Positions 21,875-25,112 of a stretch of DNA of 25,112 nt are shown in pieces. How positions within the stretch are numbered: the stretch's first letter is position 1; every line of letters starts with the position of its first letter. The notes beneath the pieces are model-generated. The model saw only the letters and a program-made list of their open reading frames with translations. It ran no database searches and was not told the DNA's origin. This DNA comes from JBFWVD01 sp050246915 (GTDB lineage: Bacteria; Actinomycetota; Acidimicrobiia; Acidimicrobiales; Ilumatobacteraceae). Both the position numbers and the translations under genes were made by a program. The stretch is taken from positions 1 through 25,112 of the forward strand of contig JBFWVD010000066.1 of assembly GCA_050246915.1 (NCBI GenBank), read 5' to 3'.

Positions 21875-22468
21875 CTAGTTGAGCCCGCGTCGGACTCGCG
21901 CGTCCTCGATCTGGAGATGATGGTTCTTGTCGTAGGCCGCGAGCCACTCCGCCGGCAGGTTTCCCCACGCCTTGCCCACATCGAGCTTGGGGCCTTTGCG
22001 CAAACGCTCAGCCGCCACCACGTCGGCCAGGAAGATGGTGTTCTCATCCGCGTCCATGGAACGCAACACCTTGCACTCCAGGTAGGTGAGCGCATCGAGG
22101 AGGATCGGCGCACCGGTCTCGCCTTCCTTGACGGCCAGGCCGCTCATCTTGTCGCCGTCGTGACCCGAGCTGCCGCCGAGGGCCATGAGGATGTTGAGCG
22201 ACGCGCCGAGATGATCGGCCTCACCGGACAACAGGTGCATGACGAACACGCCGGACTCGACGACCATGTCGTGGGTGAGGTTGGCCTTGGTGAGCCCGAT
22301 GGTGAGGCGGGGGGCGTCGTGGAGCACGCTGGCGTTACCGGCCGACAAGATGATGCAACCGTTGTTGACGCGTGTGCCGTCGGGCCCGGTGCCCACCGAG
22401 GTGATCGCTGAGGGGAACGGGCGCAGCCCGGTCAGCGTGAAGTCGGTGGCTGAGAAGTCGAGGGGCAC
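21875..22468 (-). CDS. Flavin reductase-like, FMN-binding protein
   Basis: 197 residues from a GTG at 22468, with GGAG five bases before it. The split-barrel flavin reductase pattern is visible: PFPSAITSVGTGPDGTRVNN, then SVLHDAPRLTIGLTK, then SGVFVMHLLSG. Members bind FMN and either supply reduced flavin to a partner monooxygenase or act on their own. The LLM-type oxidoreductase gene lies 159 bases upstream in the same orientation and could be a partner, although that enzyme looks F420-type. The C-terminal tail (about 160-197) is charged and not part of the core fold. Confidence 0.85.
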   Translation of the reverse strand: MPLDFSATDFTLTGLRPFPSAITSVGTGPDGTRVNNGCIILSAGNASVLHDAPRLTIGLTKANLTHDMVVESGVFVMHLLSGEADHLGASLNILMALGGSSGHDGDKMSGLAVKEGETGAPILLDALTYLECKVLRSMDADENTIFLADVVAAERLRKGPKLDVGKAWGNLPAEWLAAYDKNHHLQIEDARVRRGLN

Positions 22469-22627
22469 GGCACTCCAGTCGCAGGGGGTTCGATCATTGA
22501 ACCGCCCCGCGCTGGGAGGCGCCAAAACACGTCAGGGCCCGTGACCGCTCCCGTTCTGATGGCACGATCGGCCCACGGCGGGCGCAAACGGCGATCACAA
22601 GGCGTGGAGCCCTGTTGTCGGTGATGA

Positions 22628-23524
22628 CTACTTCGCGGTGATATACGTCTCGCCGAAGCCCTGCGCCCACTCGATGACTTGGGACGGAGTGCCGGCAGGC
22701 GCTTCGACATGGATCCACTCGATGCCGGCGTCGGCATACTCGGCGATGGTCTGGCGATGACGCTCCACATCCACACCGAGATCACGGATGGACCAGTCGA
22801 TGTATGAGTGGGCGATGTCGATGTGGCGACCGCCGGCGTCTTCCTTGAGCTGATCGATCTTGATGCGCAGATCGTCCATGGTGGCGATGTGGGCGGTCTT
22901 GGCGGTGACAGCCAACTCGGGCGGTCCGCTGAGCGGCATCCACCCCTGGGCCTTGGCGGCGACGCGGCGCAATGTGAGTTTGGCGTTGCCGCCGATCCAG
23001 ATGGGGATGGGGTTCTGCGCCGGCACGGGCTTGGCGATGACGTCACGTGCATCGAAGTGGATGCCCTTGTAGCTGAAGGGCTCGCCCTTCCACGCCAACG
23101 GCATCACCTCGAGTGCCTCGTCGAACAGCGCGTTGCGCTCGTCGATGTCGATGCCGAGCGCGAAGTACTCCGACTTCTGGTAGCCGGTGCCGACGCCGAG
23201 GATGAGGCGTCCGTGCGACAAGCGATCGAGCGTGGCCGCGATCTTGGCCAGCATGAACGGGTTCCGGTACGGCACGACCGTGAGGTAGGTGAGCAGCTTG
23301 ATGCGCTCGGTGGCCGCCGCGGCGAACGACAGGCCGATGAACGGGTCGATGGTCTGGTGGCCACCGGTGTCGAGCCAGCGGGCGCCAGGGATCGGGTGCT
23401 CGGTGAGCGCGAAGCCTTCCCATCCGGCCTTCTCCGACGCGGCCGCCAGCGGTCCCATGTCGCCCGAGTCGAGCAGATCGCCCGCGCTGCCGGTGATCTC
23501 CGGATACCCAATGATGAACTTCAC
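22628..23524 (-). CDS. LLM class F420-dependent oxidoreductase
   Basis: 298 residues from a GTG at 23524, with GGAGGGAACC before it. It is a luciferase-like TIM barrel: FALTEHPIPGARW near the N-terminus, TYLTVVPYRNPFMLAKIAATLDR, then GRLILGVGTGYQKSEY, the hallmark of actinobacterial LLM proteins, and PIPIWIGGN. Family members of this type generally use coenzyme F420 for hydride transfer; FMN use cannot be excluded. The short C-terminus lacks an obvious monooxygenase insertion. It lies 73 bases after the CoA-lyase gene. Substrate unknown. Confidence 0.88.
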   Translation of the reverse strand: MKFIIGYPEITGSAGDLLDSGDMGPLAAASEKAGWEGFALTEHPIPGARWLDTGGHQTIDPFIGLSFAAAATERIKLLTYLTVVPYRNPFMLAKIAATLDRLSHGRLILGVGTGYQKSEYFALGIDIDERNALFDEALEVMPLAWKGEPFSYKGIHFDARDVIAKPVPAQNPIPIWIGGNAKLTLRRVAAKAQGWMPLSGPPELAVTAKTAHIATMDDLRIKIDQLKEDAGGRHIDIAHSYIDWSIRDLGVDVERHRQTIAEYADAGIEWIHVEAPAGTPSQVIEWAQGFGETYITAK

Positions 23525-23597
23525 GGTTCCCTCCACACGCTCAGGCCGCTCGTGCACAGCGGCTCGCTCATAGCCCCCAGCAATGACCGAGACGACC

Positions 23598-24494
23598 TTA
23601 GCCCGCAGAGCCCAAGATCCTTCGAGCCTGCGCGATGAGCGGAGCATCGATCATCTGGCCATCGAGCGAGAACGCTCCAGAACCCTTTTCGTCGGCGGCG
23701 GCCACCACCTTGCGGGCCCATTCGAGTCCGGCACCGGCGGAGAATCCCCCGCCCGATGAGAACACGGTGTTGATGGGGCCGGCGTGCGAGGGATGGATGC
23801 AGATCTTGCCCTTGAACCCGAGCGACTTGCCCAACACAGCGTCGCGCTCGACGAGATCGAGATCGTTGATGCGCGTCACGATGGAATCGAGCGCCCACAC
23901 GCCGCTCACGTGGGCGTGCATGGCGACGAGCGACTTGGGTGTGAGGACTTCGATGCCGCCTTCGCTACGCACTCCCCCGAGGTCGGCCATGTAGTCCTCG
24001 GCCCCGAAGTAGCAGTAGTCGACACCCTCCACGGCGAGGATCTCGCCGGCGGCGAGCACGCCGCGTACGGTCTCGATGCCAGCCAGCAGCCGCACGTTGT
24101 GGCCGTCGACCGTCCACCAACTGGTGAGGACGGTGACCATGTCCTCGGCCGATTCGGCCTTGGGCACCACGATCACGTCGGGGCGCGGTGCATCTCGCAG
24201 CGCGTCGACGTCGGCGACGTAGTCGTCGGTGTCGAGCGCGTTCACCCGCACGGCGCGGATGGCACCACCATCGGGTCGCGGTGTGGCCAACCACTGAGCC
24301 ACCTGCTGGCGCGCCGATGCCTTGTTCGGTCCGGACACGCCGTCTTCGAGATCGACGATGGCCACGTCGGCACCGCTCATCTCCGCCTTGGCGAAACGAT
24401 CGGATCGATCACCGGGCACGAACAGCCACGAGCGGCGCGCGCTGGCGGCCAAGCGGGCGGCGGCTTCGGCGTTGGCGAGCGGATCGGGTGACAT
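23598..24494 (-). CDS. CoA ester lyase of the HpcH/HpaI-CitE family
   Basis: 298 residues. ATG 24494 overlaps the MaoC stop as TGATG, and GGAGG lies just upstream. The TIM-barrel lyase motifs are present: LFVPGDRSDRF (R30/R33 region), VDLEDGV (E50, D51), VNALDTD, and the Mg2+ ligands E141 (AGIET) and D167 (FGAEDY). It would cleave or form a beta-hydroxyacyl-CoA such as citramalyl-CoA or malyl-CoA. The neighbours ACAD and MaoC in this order resemble mycobacterial fadE19-Rv2499c-citE (from memory), placing it in branched-chain acyl-CoA breakdown. The exact substrate is inference. Confidence 0.88.
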   Translation of the reverse strand: MSPDPLANAEAAARLAASARRSWLFVPGDRSDRFAKAEMSGADVAIVDLEDGVSGPNKASARQQVAQWLATPRPDGGAIRAVRVNALDTDDYVADVDALRDAPRPDVIVVPKAESAEDMVTVLTSWWTVDGHNVRLLAGIETVRGVLAAGEILAVEGVDYCYFGAEDYMADLGGVRSEGGIEVLTPKSLVAMHAHVSGVWALDSIVTRINDLDLVERDAVLGKSLGFKGKICIHPSHAGPINTVFSSGGGFSAGAGLEWARKVVAAADEKGSGAFSLDGQMIDAPLIAQARRILGSAG

Positions 24495-24976
24495 CACGCC
24501 TCCGGGGTGCAGCGCATGAGCGCTTGACGCGTGCACTTGCACACGATCTTGTCGTCCTGGTTGAGCCCGAGGTGCTCGATGGTGACGATGCCCTGCCCCG
24601 GCTTGGACGCCGACAGCCGGGCCTCGAGCACGGTGGATCGCACGGCGATGGTGTCGCCCACGAACACCGGGTTGGGGAAGGTGACCTCGCTGAAGCCGAG
24701 GTTGGCGATGGTGGTGCCGTGCGTGAGTTCGTGCACCGAGATGCCGACCACGAGGCCGAGGGTGAACAAGCTGTTCACCAGCGGCTTACCGAACGGGGTG
24801 TCGAGCGCGGCGTGATGATCGAGATGGATCGCCGCCGGGTTCATGGTCATGGTGGTGAACAACACGTTGTCGGTCTCGGTGACGGTGCGCGTGATGGCGT
24901 GGTCGACCACGAGACCGACGGGCAGCTGCTCGTACCAACGGCCGGAATGTCGCGCCGGACGGTCGGCGCCGCTCAC
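24494..24976 (-). CDS. MaoC-like acyl-CoA hydratase
   Basis: 160 residues, a single hot-dog domain. GTG 24976 overlaps the ACAD stop as GTGA and has CAGGG upstream. The segment TETDNVLFTTMTMNPAAIHLD carries the hydratase-2 catalytic region, but the Asp of the usual D-x-NP-x-H pattern is shifted, with D36-N37 standing earlier and His in IHLD. This variant is what I recall from Rv2499c-like proteins. PLVNSLFTLGLVVGISVHELT and FPNPVFVGDTI are standard MaoC features. It would hydrate an enoyl-CoA made by the upstream ACAD and feed the CoA lyase downstream. Confidence 0.88.
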   Translation of the reverse strand: MSGADRPARHSGRWYEQLPVGLVVDHAITRTVTETDNVLFTTMTMNPAAIHLDHHAALDTPFGKPLVNSLFTLGLVVGISVHELTHGTTIANLGFSEVTFPNPVFVGDTIAVRSTVLEARLSASKPGQGIVTIEHLGLNQDDKIVCKCTRQALMRCTPEA

Positions 24977-25112
24977 GATTGCCCTGCTTCGTAGTGGCCG
25001 AGGATCTCCCGTCCGATGAGCATCCGACGGATCTCGTTGGTGCCAGCACCGATCGTGTACAGCTTCGCATCGCGCACCAGACGGCCGGCCGGGCTCTCGT
25101 TCACGTAGCCGA
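24973..25112 (-). CDS. Acyl-CoA dehydrogenase, C-terminal fragment (window edge)
   Basis: Only the last 45 codons are in the window. The peptide NESPAGRLVRDAKLYTIG, then AGTNEIRRMLIGREIL, is the conserved C-terminal FAD-contacting helix region of ACADs, most like isovaleryl-CoA dehydrogenase types. The gene must continue to the right. Its stop overlaps the MaoC start by four bases, so ACAD, MaoC and CoA lyase are translationally linked. Confidence 0.9.
   Translation of the reverse strand, partial: GYVNESPAGRLVRDAKLYTIGAGTNEIRRMLIGREILGHYEAGQS

Noticed and set aside
22469..22627. Terminator between the LLM and flavin reductase-like genes
   Set aside because: Only short, bulged inverted repeats (ATCAC/GTGAT near 22590-22626) are visible; not convincing enough to list as a feature.

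Overview
The window reads as GC-rich chromosomal DNA of a free-living actinobacterium, plausibly of the Acidimicrobiia (inference). Pointers are the dense coding on both strands, frequent GTG/TTG starts, an F420-type luciferase-like oxidoreductase, several acyl-CoA dehydrogenases (ACADs), tandem P450s, and a lipoprotein solute-binding protein with a Thr/Ala-rich linker. No rRNA, tRNA, insertion sequence, phage gene or CRISPR array was recognised. Both ends cut through ACAD genes.

Left part (1-9904): a two-domain ACAD runs off the left edge (-). It is followed by a soluble protein that joins a short MCP (chemoreceptor) signalling hairpin to a Cache-like sensor (-). Next come a membrane sterol-desaturase-like hydroxylase and a short-chain dehydrogenase (SDR) (+), an amidohydrolase (-), a small dual-specificity-type phosphatase (+), and an SDR-pirin-epimerase operon (-).

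Middle (9905-17367): a GntR/FCD regulator sits divergently from the SDR operon behind a 17-bp palindrome that may also mark a leaderless promoter. It forms an operon with an ACAD. A branched-chain-amino-acid-type (Liv) ABC transporter follows. Its binding protein is separated by a very stable hairpin and two families of short tandem repeats from one 927-residue polypeptide that fuses both permeases and the first ATPase. The second ATPase (LivF) overlaps it by ATGA. A 41-nt perfect palindrome closes the operon.

Right part (17372-25112), all on the - strand: the direction of transcription is ACAD (partial), MaoC hydratase, CitE-like CoA lyase, LLM oxidoreductase, flavin-reductase-like protein, SnoaL-like protein, a 43-bp tandem repeat, two paralogous P450s, a 78-residue four-cysteine protein resembling HiPIP (high-potential iron-sulfur protein), and an SDR. 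The ACAD-MaoC-CitE order matches the leucine/isovaleryl-CoA region I recall from mycobacteria (fadE19, Rv2499c, citE). As a whole the window looks like uptake plus oxidative and beta-oxidation-type breakdown of hydrophobic or branched acyl compounds. The substrate cannot be read from sequence.

The most unusual items are the HiPIP-like protein translationally coupled to a P450 with no classical ferredoxin in view, the LivH-LivM-LivG fusion with its structured leader, the minimal MCP-Cache protein, and the 43-bp repeat array upstream of the P450s.
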